Assembly (NCBI RefSeq): GCF_010550605.1
Contig: NZ_JAAGNI010000363.1
Location: 41,442-105,441, forward strand
From: Streptomyces sp. SID9727
Lineage (GTDB): Bacteria; Actinomycetota; Actinomycetes; Streptomycetales; Streptomycetaceae
DNA length: 64,000 bases
Reading direction: 5' to 3'
The notes beneath the pieces are model-generated. The model saw nothing but the letters and a program-made list of their open reading frames with translations. It was not told where the DNA came from and ran no database searches. Each line of letters starts with the position of its first letter. The stretch's first letter is position 1. Positions 53,077-61,614 of this stretch are shown here, piece by piece. A program made the translations under genes and the position numbers.

Positions 53077-54585
53077 TTAGCCCTCCAGGGCCTCGTACGT
53101 GAACCAGTCGAAGTGGACCGTGCCGCTCGCCGCGTACAGGCCGATCACCCGGCCCGTGAAGCCGCCGGTCACTTCCGTGGAGAGGTAGCGCCCGTCGAGG
53201 GAGCCGAGCGCGGTGAACGTGCCGTCCGGCTCCTCGACGCCCAGGGACACCGTGTCCGGACCCGTGCACGGGTCGAGTGGGGCCCGGGTGGGTGCGATGT
53301 CGATCCCGAGCACCACCGGTCCGGCAGGTGCTGGGCGGGACGCGACCACCGTGCGGAGCGGGCCGATCCGGGCGATGAGCCGGATCTCGCCGCCGCCCGC
53401 CTCGACCGCGTAGTGGTGCGCCTCGTCGAGCCGGACCGCGAGCCCGCCGTGGCCCTCCGTCGCGTCCGCCAGCGTGCGCGTCCGGCACGCCAGATGCTGC
53501 TGCCGGCGTCCGGTGAAGACCGCGTCGGGGTCGTCCAGCGTGCCGCCCCGCCCGTGCAGGCTCAGCCAGCCGGGCCGCTCCTTCGTCCCGGCCCGGCCGG
53601 CGGTGGAGCGGCGCGGCGAGATCCAGTACGGTCGCGGCTCGGCCAGGTCGAAGTCGTCCCGGGCCGGGGCGGCGGGCGCGGGTACCAAGGGCCAGGGCGG
53701 CACGGGGAGTTCGGTGGAGACCTCGCCGACGACGGGCCAGCCGTCCACCCAGGTCACCGGGGCGAGAAAGGTCTCCCGGCCGAGGACGTGCCAGCCGGGC
53801 GTGCCGCCGCCCGGCCGCACGCCGAGGAGCACCAGCCACCAGGTGCCGTCGGGTCCCTGCACCAGGTCGCCGTGTCCGGTGTTCTGGACGGGGTGCTCGC
53901 GACCCCGGTGGGTGAGGACCGGATTCTCCGGGCAGGGCTCGAACGGCCCGGCGGGCGAGGGGCCGCGCGCGACGGACACCGCGTGCCCGCGCTCGGTGCC
54001 GCCCTCGGCGATCAGGAGGTACCAGTGGTCGCCTATCCGGTAGAGGTGCGGGGCCTCCGGTGCCTTCGCCCCGGGCGCCCCGGACCAGATGCGGCGCGGT
54101 TCGCCGAAGGTCTCGCCGGTGTGCGGGTCGATGCGGACCTGGGAGACCCCGGCTACGGTGCACCAGCAGGTGCCGTCCTCGTCCCAGGCCAGGTCCGGGT
54201 CGATGCCGGGCACACCGGGCAGCGGGACCGGGTCGGACCAGGGGCCGGCCGGATCGGTGGTGGTGAACAGCAGGTTGCCCACTTCGACATTGGTGACGAC
54301 GAGCCAGAACCGGCCGTCGTGGTGCCGGAGCGTCGGCGCGTAGATGCCGCCCGAGGCCCGGGTCCCCGGGGTCAGGTGAAGCTGCTCGGGGCGGTCGAGG
54401 ACGTTGCCGATCTGCGTCCAGTGGACCAGGTCGCGGCTGTGGAAGAGCGGGATGCCCGGGAAGTACTCGAAGCTGGAGCACGCCAGGTAGTAGTCGTCGC
54501 CCACGCGGCAGACGCTGGGGTCGGGGTGGAACCCGGGGATCACCGGGTTGCTGACGGTCGTGCCCGTCTGGTCTCGGACTGGCAT
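53077..54585 (-). CDS. Glycoside hydrolase family 43 (xylosidase/arabinofuranosidase type)
   Basis: A 502-aa intracellular enzyme with no signal peptide. The five-bladed propeller starts NPVIPGFHPDPSVCRVGDDY with the catalytic-base Asp in HPDPS; pKa-modulating Asp in GIDPDLAWDEDG and the acid Glu in APEAPHLYR follow. A C-terminal ~190-residue beta-sandwich, as in GH43 xylosidases, ends VHFDWFTYEALEG. ATG 54585 follows AGGAACGG. A palindromic LacI-type operator 58 bp upstream suggests repression relieved by a sugar. It probably cleaves imported xylo- or arabino-oligosaccharides. Confidence 0.9.
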   Translation of the reverse strand: MPVRDQTGTTVSNPVIPGFHPDPSVCRVGDDYYLACSSFEYFPGIPLFHSRDLVHWTQIGNVLDRPEQLHLTPGTRASGGIYAPTLRHHDGRFWLVVTNVEVGNLLFTTTDPAGPWSDPVPLPGVPGIDPDLAWDEDGTCWCTVAGVSQVRIDPHTGETFGEPRRIWSGAPGAKAPEAPHLYRIGDHWYLLIAEGGTERGHAVSVARGPSPAGPFEPCPENPVLTHRGREHPVQNTGHGDLVQGPDGTWWLVLLGVRPGGGTPGWHVLGRETFLAPVTWVDGWPVVGEVSTELPVPPWPLVPAPAAPARDDFDLAEPRPYWISPRRSTAGRAGTKERPGWLSLHGRGGTLDDPDAVFTGRRQQHLACRTRTLADATEGHGGLAVRLDEAHHYAVEAGGGEIRLIARIGPLRTVVASRPAPAGPVVLGIDIAPTRAPLDPCTGPDTVSLGVEEPDGTFTALGSLDGRYLSTEVTGGFTGRVIGLYAASGTVHFDWFTYEALEG

Positions 54586-54642
54586 GGCATCCGTTCCTGT
54601 ACGTCGCGCGTGCTGCCGGAGGGAGGCGTCGAAGCACGCCTG

Positions 54643-54656
54643 TCGAAGCGCTTCGA
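54643..54656. promoter_or_regulatory. LacI-family operator
   Basis: A 14-bp palindrome TCGAAGCGCTTCGA upstream of the GH43 start. The CG-centred form is typical of LacI/GalR regulators of streptomycete glycosidases. No LacI gene is in the window. Confidence 0.75.
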
Positions 54657-54719
54657 TACCGAGGCGACCCTAGTAACCGGGTGGGCGCGCGACAAGGGGG
54701 AGTCCGTAGGGGAAAGCAC

Positions 54720-55514
54720 CTACGCCGAGCCGCCGTTGCTCTTGAGCAGCTGGCCGTTGACCCACTGGCCCTGCGGTGAGCACAGGAAGTCGACCAGGTG
54801 CGCGGTGTCCTGCGGGGTGCCCAGGCGGCCCAGCGGGGTGTCCCGCCGGATCAGCTCCGCCAGCTCCTCGTTCATCCATCCGGTGTCCACGGGACCCGGG
54901 TTGATGACGTTGGCGGTGACCCCGAGGTGCGCCAGTTCGCGGGCGGCGGCCAGGGTGATGCGGTCCAGGGCGCCCTTGCTGGCCCCGTACGGCAGGTTGC
55001 CGACGGTGTGGTCGCTGGTGAGCGCGACGATCCGGCCCGTCCCGACGGGGGCGCGGAAGCGGAGCGCGTACTCCCGGATGAGTAGCCAGGTGGCGCGTGC
55101 GTTCACCGCGTAGTGGCGGTCGAAACTTGCGAGGGTGGTGTCGAGGAGTCCGGAGTCCACCGATTCGGCGTGGCTCAGCACCAGCGCGGTGACCGGCCCG
55201 ATCCGTCGTTCCGCCTCGTCGAAGACGCGGGCGGGGGTGTCCGAATCGATCAGGTCGGCCTCGATCGCGGCGGTGCGGGCGCCGTGCGCGGTGAGCGATG
55301 CCTCGATGGCCGCGGTCGCGCCGCGCTCCTCGCCCCAGGTCATGCGCCGGTCGTAGGGCGTCCAGTAGGTGAACGCGATGTCCCAGCCGGAGGAGGCGAG
55401 TTGACGCGCGATGCCGGCGCCGATGCCCACTGTGCGGCCGACTCCGGTGATCAAGGCGAGAGGGCGGGACGGAGCGGCTGGCGGCGTTTCGGTGGTGGTC
55501 ACGGGGCCGATCAT
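54720..55514 (-). CDS. Short-chain dehydrogenase/reductase
   Basis: A 264-aa SDR with TGVGRTVGIG (an extended glycine motif), LSHAES in place of NNAG, Ser in ALTSDHTVG and YGASK as catalytic residues. It ends LLKSNGGSA. It resembles 3-oxoacyl-ACP-reductase-like SDRs; the substrate is unknown. ATG 55514 is used; GTG five codons later is possible. It shares the strand of the GH43 gene but lies upstream of the LacI operator, so it is probably a separate unit. Confidence 0.82.
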   Translation of the reverse strand: MIGPVTTTETPPAAPSRPLALITGVGRTVGIGAGIARQLASSGWDIAFTYWTPYDRRMTWGEERGATAAIEASLTAHGARTAAIEADLIDSDTPARVFDEAERRIGPVTALVLSHAESVDSGLLDTTLASFDRHYAVNARATWLLIREYALRFRAPVGTGRIVALTSDHTVGNLPYGASKGALDRITLAAARELAHLGVTANVINPGPVDTGWMNEELAELIRRDTPLGRLGTPQDTAHLVDFLCSPQGQWVNGQLLKSNGGSA

Positions 55515-55710
55515 CCTGGACGGACTTCCGTCCCCGCAACGGAGTTCGGGCCGCTCCCGGGCCGGGCTCGGGGCCGCCTGGCGGATGCGTACGGCGACGT
55601 GCGGCGGCCCGCTCGGGCGGGTGCCGGACCGGCCCTCGGGGAGTGCGGGTCGGGCTGCCAGGGGCAGTGCGGGGCGGGCCGCCGGGGGCAGCGCGGGATG
55701 GGCGGCGGTC

Positions 55711-56672
55711 TCAGCCCGTTCTGCGGCGACTCAGCGCGTACCGGGAGAGGCAGCAGGCGACGAGCACCGCGGCCCCGGCACTCCCAACGCCGGCCGGCGT
55801 AGCCGGCAGGTCCGGCGGCGAGTCGCCCTCTTCGAAGCGCTTGCGGAGGTGGCGGCGGCGGTGCCCGGCTTCGCGCTCTTCGCCCAATCGGACGCCGTGA
55901 GCTTCCGCCCGGCCCGCCGCCGAATCGGAGGACAGGGCGGTCATCAGCACGCGGTGTGGTGGAGACGTCCACGTCCAGCGAGGGGGGAAGCGCGATCCCC
56001 CTTGGCACGGTCGCCCGGTTCGGCGACCTGCGATCTGCGACCTGAGCCTGGGTGTAGTACGTGCCCGGCACGTCGTAGGCGCCGGGCGTTGTAGTCGGTG
56101 ACGGCCGGTCCGGCGGTGGTGGCGTGCGGGAAGTCGTCGGGGATGTCCGCACCGGCCTCGACCGTCAGCCGCTGCCCCGCCCCCAGCTCGACCCGCCAGA
56201 AGGGGGTTTCGCCGACGGCGATGGACTGACCATAGGCGCCCGGCCTGATCGGGGTGGCGCCGTTAAAGAAAAGAAGAGGCCGCCTTCCGCGTCGGCTCCG
56301 ACGCGGGGCTCCGGAGGCCGGAACCCGGCCTTCCGGGAAGTTGTGTCAGCCCTTCTTCGGGTCCCCTCCGGGGTACGTGGTGCCGTACACGCGCAGGCTC
56401 GGCTCGGTCTGGGCGGTCGGTCGCCTCGCCGATGATCCGGGTGCCTGCCTGCCTGCCTGCCTGCTTGGCGGCGGAGAGGGGGCCGGCCCTGCCCGGCGTC
56501 CACCTGGTCATCGGCCCGGAGAGATCGACGACCAGGTCGACCCTGGCGGGTTCCGGAGCCTCCGGGGAGGATGTGGTCGTCGCGCCCGCCTGCGTCGCCG
56601 ACGCCAGGAGGGGGCGGCCAGTAACAGGGGGAGAGCGGCCAGTACGCGGCGTCGCCAGGGCGTCGCGTTCAC
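55711..56672 (-). pseudogene. Secreted VWA-domain surface protein, decayed
   Basis: Pieces of one gene lie in order in shifting frames: GTG 56672 with signal MNATPWRRRVLAALPLLLAA, VWA start ARVDLVVDLSGPMT (degenerate MIDAS), LRVYGTTYPGGDPKKG followed by a stop, then SIAVGETPFWRVELGAGQRL, and a C-terminal anchor DLPATPAGVGSAGAAVLVAC with RRR. The middle of the VWA domain is missing. A (GCCT)n tract at 56442-56463 lies within the N-terminal part. Confidence 0.7.
56442..56463. repeat. Tetranucleotide (GCCT) microsatellite
   Basis: Five and a half perfect GCCT units inside the VWA pseudogene; unusual in a Streptomyces coding region and a plausible slippage site. Confidence 0.8.
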
Positions 56673-56920
56673 GGGGGCGCTCCCAGGAGGTCGGTCCGTC
56701 TGTCGGCGAGACGGATGGCGGATGGCATTCGCCCACAACAGGCGAAGAGCAGCTGCAAACAGTTTCTTGGTCCGTGAACTTCCCGCCTGACAGGGGTGGA
56801 TGGCGAACGTGGCGAGGCGTGAGGGTCGCCCGGCCGCAACGGCTCTGTCGATCCCGCTGTGCTGCCCATACGGCTAAAACCTGCGGGCAGCGAGCCGGTA
56901 TCGCCCCGCCGGTCCGCGCC

Positions 56921-57190
56921 TCAGCCGCGGCGGCGCAGAGCGGCGGCGCGGACCTTCAGGAGGTTCGGCACCAGCGCGTAGACGACCGCCGGCACGACGA
57001 CCCCGGTGATCACCAGGGTGCGCAGCGGCATCGGAAAACCCTTGACGTACGGGCCGATCAGCAGCTGCACCACGGTCAGGGCGGCGAACACCGCAATCCA
57101 GGTGAGCAGGGCGCGCATGTGTACGGAGGGCGGCGCGACCGGCTGCGCGGCGGCGGCGGAGACGGTGGCGGGGCGGGCGGCGGTGGTCAT
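56921..57190 (-). CDS. Small two-helix membrane protein
   Basis: An 89-aa protein: a polar N-terminus to PPSVHMRA, helix 1 LLTWIAVFAALTVVQLLI, loop GPYVKGFPMPLR, helix 2 TLVITGVVVPAVVYALV, then a basic tail. The pattern matches small DUF2798-like proteins often paired with TetR genes. ATG 57190 is used; ATG 57202 is possible. It is divergent from the TetR at 57334 across an operator with CCAACTAGTTGG. Confidence 0.75.
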   Translation of the reverse strand: MTTAARPATVSAAAAQPVAPPSVHMRALLTWIAVFAALTVVQLLIGPYVKGFPMPLRTLVITGVVVPAVVYALVPNLLKVRAAALRRRG

Positions 57191-57267
57191 GAGAAGTCCC
57201 ATCCAGGTCGGTGTGCGGGGTGTGCGGAGGGTGGTGCTCTCCTCGGCGATGCGTTCCACCATGCCAA

Positions 57268-57297
57268 CCAACTAGTTGGGTGTCAACCATCTGGTTG
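57268..57297. promoter_or_regulatory. TetR operator
   Basis: CCAACTAGTTGG (57268-57279) is a perfect palindrome, and CAACCATCTGGTTG (57284-57297) is nearly so. Both sit between the divergent small membrane protein and tetR genes. Confidence 0.75.
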
Positions 57298-57321
57298 GTT
57301 GGTGATGGCGAAGAGTCGTTC

Positions 57322-57327
57322 TACGCT
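57322..57327 (+). promoter_or_regulatory. Leaderless -10 element of tetR
   Basis: TACGCT ends 6 nt before ATG 57334; no ribosome site is present. Confidence 0.5.
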
Positions 57328-57333
57328 GGTGGC

Positions 57334-57954
57334 ATGACCTCGGACACGACCCCCACCAAGGAACGGCTCCTCGCGGCGGCGAAGGAGGAATTCGCAGCTC
57401 ACGGCATTGCCGGAGCCCGCGTCGACCGCATCGCGGAGCTGGCCGGCGTGAACAAGGAACGGATCTACGGCTACTTCGGCAACAAGCAGAAGCTGTTCGA
57501 CGCCGTCGTGGGGCGCGCGCTGGACGAGCTTGCTGCGGCCGTGCCGCTCAAGGGCGGCGACGACCCCGCCGAGTACGTGGGACGGGTGTACGACTTCCAT
57601 CGCGACAACCCGGTCCTCGTCCGCCTCTTCTTCTGGGAAGGCCTGCACTACCGCGACGGTGTCCTGCCCAACGAGGAGGGCCGCCGCGGCCACTACGAGG
57701 AGAAGATCACCGCCCTCGCGGAGAGCTTCGGCACCGAGGCGTCACCGCAGGTCGCGGCCTGCCTGCTGAGCCTCATCGGGCTCGCCGCCTGGCCCAACGC
57801 GGTGCCGCAGCTGGCCCGGCTGATCATCGGCCCCGACGCGGAGGCGGCCGGAGGCCTCGACCTGCGCGCCCATGTCGTGGCCTTCGCCCGCCAGGCCCTT
57901 GCCGACGTCCCGTCCGCGGCCCCGAGTGTCACCGACAAGAGCCCCGGAGCCTAA
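57334..57954 (+). CDS. TetR-family regulator
   Basis: A 206-aa repressor. TKERLLAAAKEEFAAHGIAG and AGVNKERIYGYFGNKQKLFD form the helix-turn-helix. The ligand domain contains VRLFFWEGLHYRDG. It probably represses itself and the divergent membrane protein through the CCAAC palindromes. The start matches a leaderless promoter. An IS5-type fragment follows immediately after its stop. Confidence 0.87.
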   Translation: MTSDTTPTKERLLAAAKEEFAAHGIAGARVDRIAELAGVNKERIYGYFGNKQKLFDAVVGRALDELAAAVPLKGGDDPAEYVGRVYDFHRDNPVLVRLFFWEGLHYRDGVLPNEEGRRGHYEEKITALAESFGTEASPQVAACLLSLIGLAAWPNAVPQLARLIIGPDAEAAGGLDLRAHVVAFARQALADVPSAAPSVTDKSPGA

Positions 57955-57978
57955 GTGAGCGTACGGGCGATGAAAGGG

Positions 57979-58435
57979 GGACCTGACGGGCCCGAATCCT
58001 GTAGATCGGGGCAAGAAAGGCTCGAAGATCCATGTGGTCACCGAGAGGACCGGTCTGCCTCTTTCGATCGGCATCTCGGCCGCGAACACCCACGACAGCT
58101 TGGGGCTGGAGCCCTTGGTGTGCGGGATCCCGCCTATCCGATCCCGCCGCGGACCGCGTCGGCGCAGACCTGCCAAGCTCCACGCCGACAAGGGCTACGA
58201 CTACGACCACCTGCGAAAATGGCTCCGCACTCGCAACATCGTGCCCCGCATCGCCCGCAGGGGCATCGAGTCCTCAGCCCGGTTGGGGCGGCACCGATGG
58301 ACCGTCGAACGCACCGTGAGCTGGCTGGGCGGCTGCCGCCGTCTGCACCGTCGCTACGAACGCAAACCCGAGCACTTCCTCGCCTTCGCCGGCATCGCCG
58401 CAACCCTCATCTGCTACCGCCGAGTCACCGAGTGA
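57979..58435 (+). pseudogene. C-terminal half of an IS5-family transposase
   Basis: The frame reads GDLTGPNPVDRGKKGSKIHV, then VTERTGLPLSIGISAANTHD, LHADKGYDYDHLRKWLR and TVERTVSWLGGCRRLHRRYE, ending at 58435. These are the second half of the DDE domain of the common streptomycete IS5 (IS1647/ISL-type two-frame) transposases. The N-terminal half with the first catalytic Asp is absent. Confidence 0.85.
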
Positions 58436-58456
58436 AGCGATGGTCGGCCGCCCGAG

Positions 58457-58717
58457 TCAGCGCCATTCCGGTGGGATGTTGGCCAGTTGACTCAGCAGAT
58501 CCCAATCGACTGGCCTCAGCTGCGGCTTGTTCCACTGGGCACCGTGACCGACCCAATAGCCGCGCAGCTCGCGGACTTGCGTCACGGTGTCATCACCAAT
58601 GCCGGACTCGTTGTAGCAGCACTCACAGATGACATACCGAGGGAACCCGTGCTCGTAGAGAGCCTCCCCGTCATCCAGCCCACAGATGCGGCAAGCGGTC
58701 TCAACCGTGTTCTCCAT
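58457..58717 (-). CDS. Small cysteine-rich hypothetical protein
   Basis: An 86-aa protein. CRICG and ICECCYNESG make a probable four-cysteine zinc ribbon, followed by QVRELRGYWVGHGAQWNKPQ. Similar small proteins are common in streptomycetes, with no known role. ATG 58717 is preferred; GTG 58723 is possible. It is transcribed toward the IS fragment. Confidence 0.7.
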   Translation of the reverse strand: MENTVETACRICGLDDGEALYEHGFPRYVICECCYNESGIGDDTVTQVRELRGYWVGHGAQWNKPQLRPVDWDLLSQLANIPPEWR

Positions 58718-58820
58718 CCACACAGACTACCGATCCCACCAAAAGCAACGGCGTCTAAGGCAGATTCCCGCCCGGCGGCCGGAACGCGGTTGGCTGGGCT
58801 GGGCTGCCTGGCCGGAGGGG

Positions 58821-59462
58821 TCAGCCCCTGAGGTACGCCAGGACCGCCAGCACCCGGCGGTTCGTGGTGTCGTCCAGCGACAGGCCGAGCTTGCCGAGGA
58901 TGGAGCCGAAGTGCTTGCTGACCGTGCCCTCACTCACTGAAAGCGCCGCCGCCACTGAGGCGTTGGACTTGCCCTCCGCCATCAGTGCCAGCACCTCCAG
59001 CTCGCGCACGCTCAGCCGGGACAGTGGGTCCCGGCGGTGCCGGATCAGCTGCCGGACCACCTCCGGGTCGACCACGGTGCCCCCGGCGGCGACCCGGGCG
59101 AGGGCGTCCACGAACTCCTCGACGTGTCCGATGCGTTCCTTGAGGAGGTAGCCGACGCCCCGCCCGTCCGCCGAGTCGAGCAGGTCCTCCGCGTAGGCGC
59201 GCTGCACGTACTGGCTGAGCACAAGGACCGGCAACTCCGGTTGTTTGGTGCGAAGTTCGAGCGCAGCGCGCAGGCCCTCGTCGGAGAAGCCGGGCGGCAT
59301 GCGGACATCGGTCACCACGATGTCCGGGCCGTGCTCGGTGACGGCCGCGACCAGCTCGTCCGCCGTGCCCGCGCCAGCCACCACCTGGTGGCCGAACCGT
59401 TCGAGGAGGCCGACGAGCCCTTCCCGCAGGAGCACGCTGTCCTCGGCCAGTACGATCCGCAC
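58821..59462 (-). CDS. NarL/LuxR-type response regulator
   Basis: A 213-aa two-component regulator. The receiver acidic pocket is ED (residues 7-8), the phospho-Asp is in VVTDVRM (Asp52), and Lys is in YLLKERI. The LuxR helix-turn-helix is LSVRELEVLALMAEGKSNAS through VSKHFGSILGKL. The GTG at 59462 lies two bases after the kinase stop, so the pair is translationally coupled. It likely binds the 52-bp palindrome at 60789-60840. Confidence 0.92.
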   Translation of the reverse strand: MRIVLAEDSVLLREGLVGLLERFGHQVVAGAGTADELVAAVTEHGPDIVVTDVRMPPGFSDEGLRAALELRTKQPELPVLVLSQYVQRAYAEDLLDSADGRGVGYLLKERIGHVEEFVDALARVAAGGTVVDPEVVRQLIRHRRDPLSRLSVRELEVLALMAEGKSNASVAAALSVSEGTVSKHFGSILGKLGLSLDDTTNRRVLAVLAYLRG

Positions 59463-59464
59463 GC

Positions 59465-60748
59465 TCAGGGCCTCCCGCTCGCACCCGGTACGGGGACTTC
59501 CAGGCGGAACACCGTGGGCCCGCCGGGGGGACTGGACAGTATCAAACGGCCGTCCAGCACCGAGAGACGGTCGGCCACCCCCTGGAGCCCCGTCCCGTCG
59601 TCCGCCGACGCGCCGCCCCGCCCGTCGTCCGCCACCTCCACCACCAGCCGGCCCCGCGCCACCCGCCCGGACACCCGGACCCGCGCCGCGTCACTGTGCC
59701 TGGCCGCGTTCGCCAGCGCCTCGCACACCGCGAAGTACACTCCACTCTCCACGGCCCCCGGCAGCCGCTCCGGCAGGTCCAGGTCCAGATCGACCGGCAC
59801 CACCGAGCGGTCCGCCACGTCCTCCACGGCCGCCCCGAGCCCCCGGTCGGTGAGGACCTGGGGGTGGATGCCCCGGATCAGCTCCCGGATCTCCACCAAC
59901 GCGGTGTCCGCCTCACCGTGCGCCTTCGCCAGCAGCCCGGCCAGGGGCTCGGCCGGGCTCTCCAGGCGGGCCAGACCGAGTGTCATCGACAGGGCGACCA
60001 GTCGCTGCTGCGCCCCGTCGTGCAGATCGCGCTCGATGCGCCGCCGTTCCGCCTCGAAGGCATCGACCAGCCGGCTGCGGGAGCGGTCCAGTTCCCGCAG
60101 CCGCGCCCCCGCCCCGGAGTCCGTGAGCAGCGCCCGGGTCAACGTCGCGCGCCAGGCCGCCAGCACCCCCAGCGGATACGCGAACACCGGGAGCAGCGCC
60201 AGCCCGGCGAGCAGCGCCCCGAAGGCGGCCGGATAGGAGTGGACGAGCCACAGCTTCAGCACCCGGACCTCCTCGCCGCCGCTCGCGGCGAGCACCACGG
60301 GCGCCGCAATCAGCCCGCCGCACACCGTGAGCGCCGTCCCCACGGTCACCGCTTCCAGCGGCCACAGGACGACCGCGGTGAGCAACGCGTACGCCAGTTC
60401 CCGCCAGGTCGCCCGCTCCCGCAGCCGGGTCCGCAGCCAGGCGGTGAGCCCGGTGCCGTTCGGCTCGCCATGGACAGGGGCGAGCGGGCAGGGATCGACG
60501 AGCCGCAGTCTGCGACGCTCCAGGGCGGCGAGCGGGATGCCGGAAAGGGCCAGGGTGAGCAGGAGCGGGAGGCCGACGAGGAGCACGGCGAGCGCGCCGC
60601 CCGCGACCGCGAGCAGAAGGAGGACGGCGAGCGTCAGGACGCCGGTGAGCACGCCGGTCAGCAGGTAGAGCGCCGCCCGCCACGGCCAGGGGCCACGCAC
60701 GTACCGCCGCTGCCACAGGGCCCCGTGGAGGCCGGGGGAGGAGGACAT
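59465..60748 (-). CDS. NarL-type sensor histidine kinase
   Basis: A 427-aa HisKA_3 kinase. About five or six membrane segments occupy residues ~25-200, e.g. VLTLAVLLLLAVAGGALAVL. The phospho-His is in RIERDLHDGAQQRL (His243). The ATPase domain has CEALANAARHSDAA (N box) and VADDGRGGA (G1). A PAS or large extracellular sensor is absent, so it may sense within the membrane, as kinases partnered to ABC transporters often do. ATG 60748 has TACCGT 6 nt upstream and no ribosome site, so it is probably leaderless. Confidence 0.9.
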   Translation of the reverse strand: MSSSPGLHGALWQRRYVRGPWPWRAALYLLTGVLTGVLTLAVLLLLAVAGGALAVLLVGLPLLLTLALSGIPLAALERRRLRLVDPCPLAPVHGEPNGTGLTAWLRTRLRERATWRELAYALLTAVVLWPLEAVTVGTALTVCGGLIAAPVVLAASGGEEVRVLKLWLVHSYPAAFGALLAGLALLPVFAYPLGVLAAWRATLTRALLTDSGAGARLRELDRSRSRLVDAFEAERRRIERDLHDGAQQRLVALSMTLGLARLESPAEPLAGLLAKAHGEADTALVEIRELIRGIHPQVLTDRGLGAAVEDVADRSVVPVDLDLDLPERLPGAVESGVYFAVCEALANAARHSDAARVRVSGRVARGRLVVEVADDGRGGASADDGTGLQGVADRLSVLDGRLILSSPPGGPTVFRLEVPVPGASGRP

Positions 60749-60788
60749 GCGGAAACGGTAGGCGGCGCGCACGGACCTGGGCCACCCG

Positions 60789-60840
60789 GCGGTGTCCACT
60801 CTTGAGGTGGAGCTACCTCCACCTCAAGAGTGGACACCGC
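60789..60840. promoter_or_regulatory. 52-bp palindrome between two-component system and ABC transporter
   Basis: Two perfect 24-bp arms (60789-60812 and 60817-60840) flank a 4-nt centre. It lies in the 131-bp divergent promoter region, so it is more likely an operator for the response regulator or a cruciform than a terminator. The repeated half TCCACCTC is also present in each arm. Confidence 0.75.
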
Positions 60841-60879
60841 TGCGATGTGCCGGGCGTGCGGCGGCGGTTGGCTGAGGGC

Positions 60880-61614
60880 ATGAATCACGCAGCCGTCCGA
60901 CTCCGTTCGGTCACCCGGTCCTACGCAGGCAGATCCGGTGCCGTCACCGCGCTCGACGCGGTCAGCCTCGACATCCCCCGGGGCTCCTTCACGGCCGTCA
61001 TGGGCCCCTCCGGCTCCGGCAAGTCCACGCTGCTCCAGTGCACCGCCGGCCTCGACCGGCCCAGCGCGGGGCGGGTGTTCCTCGGCGACACGGAGCTGAC
61101 CGGGCTGAGCGAGCGCCGGCTGACCTTGCTCCGGCGCAGCCGCATCGGCTTCGTCTTCCAGGCGTTCAACCTGCTCCCCGCGCTGACGGCCGAGCAGAAC
61201 GTGGCCCTGCCGCTCCGGCTCGCGGGCCGCCGTCCCAAGCGCGCCGACGTCCTCGACGTCCTGGACCGGGTGGGCCTCGCCGGGCGCGCCGGGCACCGCC
61301 CCGGCGAGCTGTCGGGCGGGCAGCAGCAGCGGGTGGCGCTGGCCCGCGCCCTGGTCACCCGGCCCGACGTGCTCTTCGGCGACGAGCCCACCGGTGCGCT
61401 GGACTCCACGACCGGCCGCGAGGTGCTGACCCTGCTCCGGACCATGGCGGACGACGGCCAGACCGTGATCATGGTGACCCACGACCCGGCCGCCGCCTCC
61501 TACGCGGACCGGGTGCTGTTCCTCGCGGACGGCAGGGTGCGCGACGAGCTGCACGCCCCGGCGGCCGAGGAGATCGCGGCCCGGATGACGCGGATGGGGG
61601 CCGTCCCGTGCTGA
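60880..61614 (+). CDS. ABC transporter ATP-binding protein (MacB/LolD type)
   Basis: A 244-aa ATPase. Walker A is GPSGSGKST, the Q-loop FVFQAFNLLP, the signature LSGGQQQR and Walker B VLFGDEPTGALD with the H-loop VTHD. The NLLP and DEPTGALD forms are typical of ATPases partnered to FtsX/MacB permeases. ATG 60880 is the natural start. It overlaps the permease start by 7 bp. Divergence from a two-component system suggests a drug- or envelope-stress-induced exporter. Confidence 0.93.
   Translation: MNHAAVRLRSVTRSYAGRSGAVTALDAVSLDIPRGSFTAVMGPSGSGKSTLLQCTAGLDRPSAGRVFLGDTELTGLSERRLTLLRRSRIGFVFQAFNLLPALTAEQNVALPLRLAGRRPKRADVLDVLDRVGLAGRAGHRPGELSGGQQQRVALARALVTRPDVLFGDEPTGALDSTTGREVLTLLRTMADDGQTVIMVTHDPAAASYADRVLFLADGRVRDELHAPAAEEIAARMTRMGAVPC

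Noticed and set aside
58034..58435. IS5 fragment as an active transposase
   Set aside because: The N-terminal half with the first catalytic Asp is missing.
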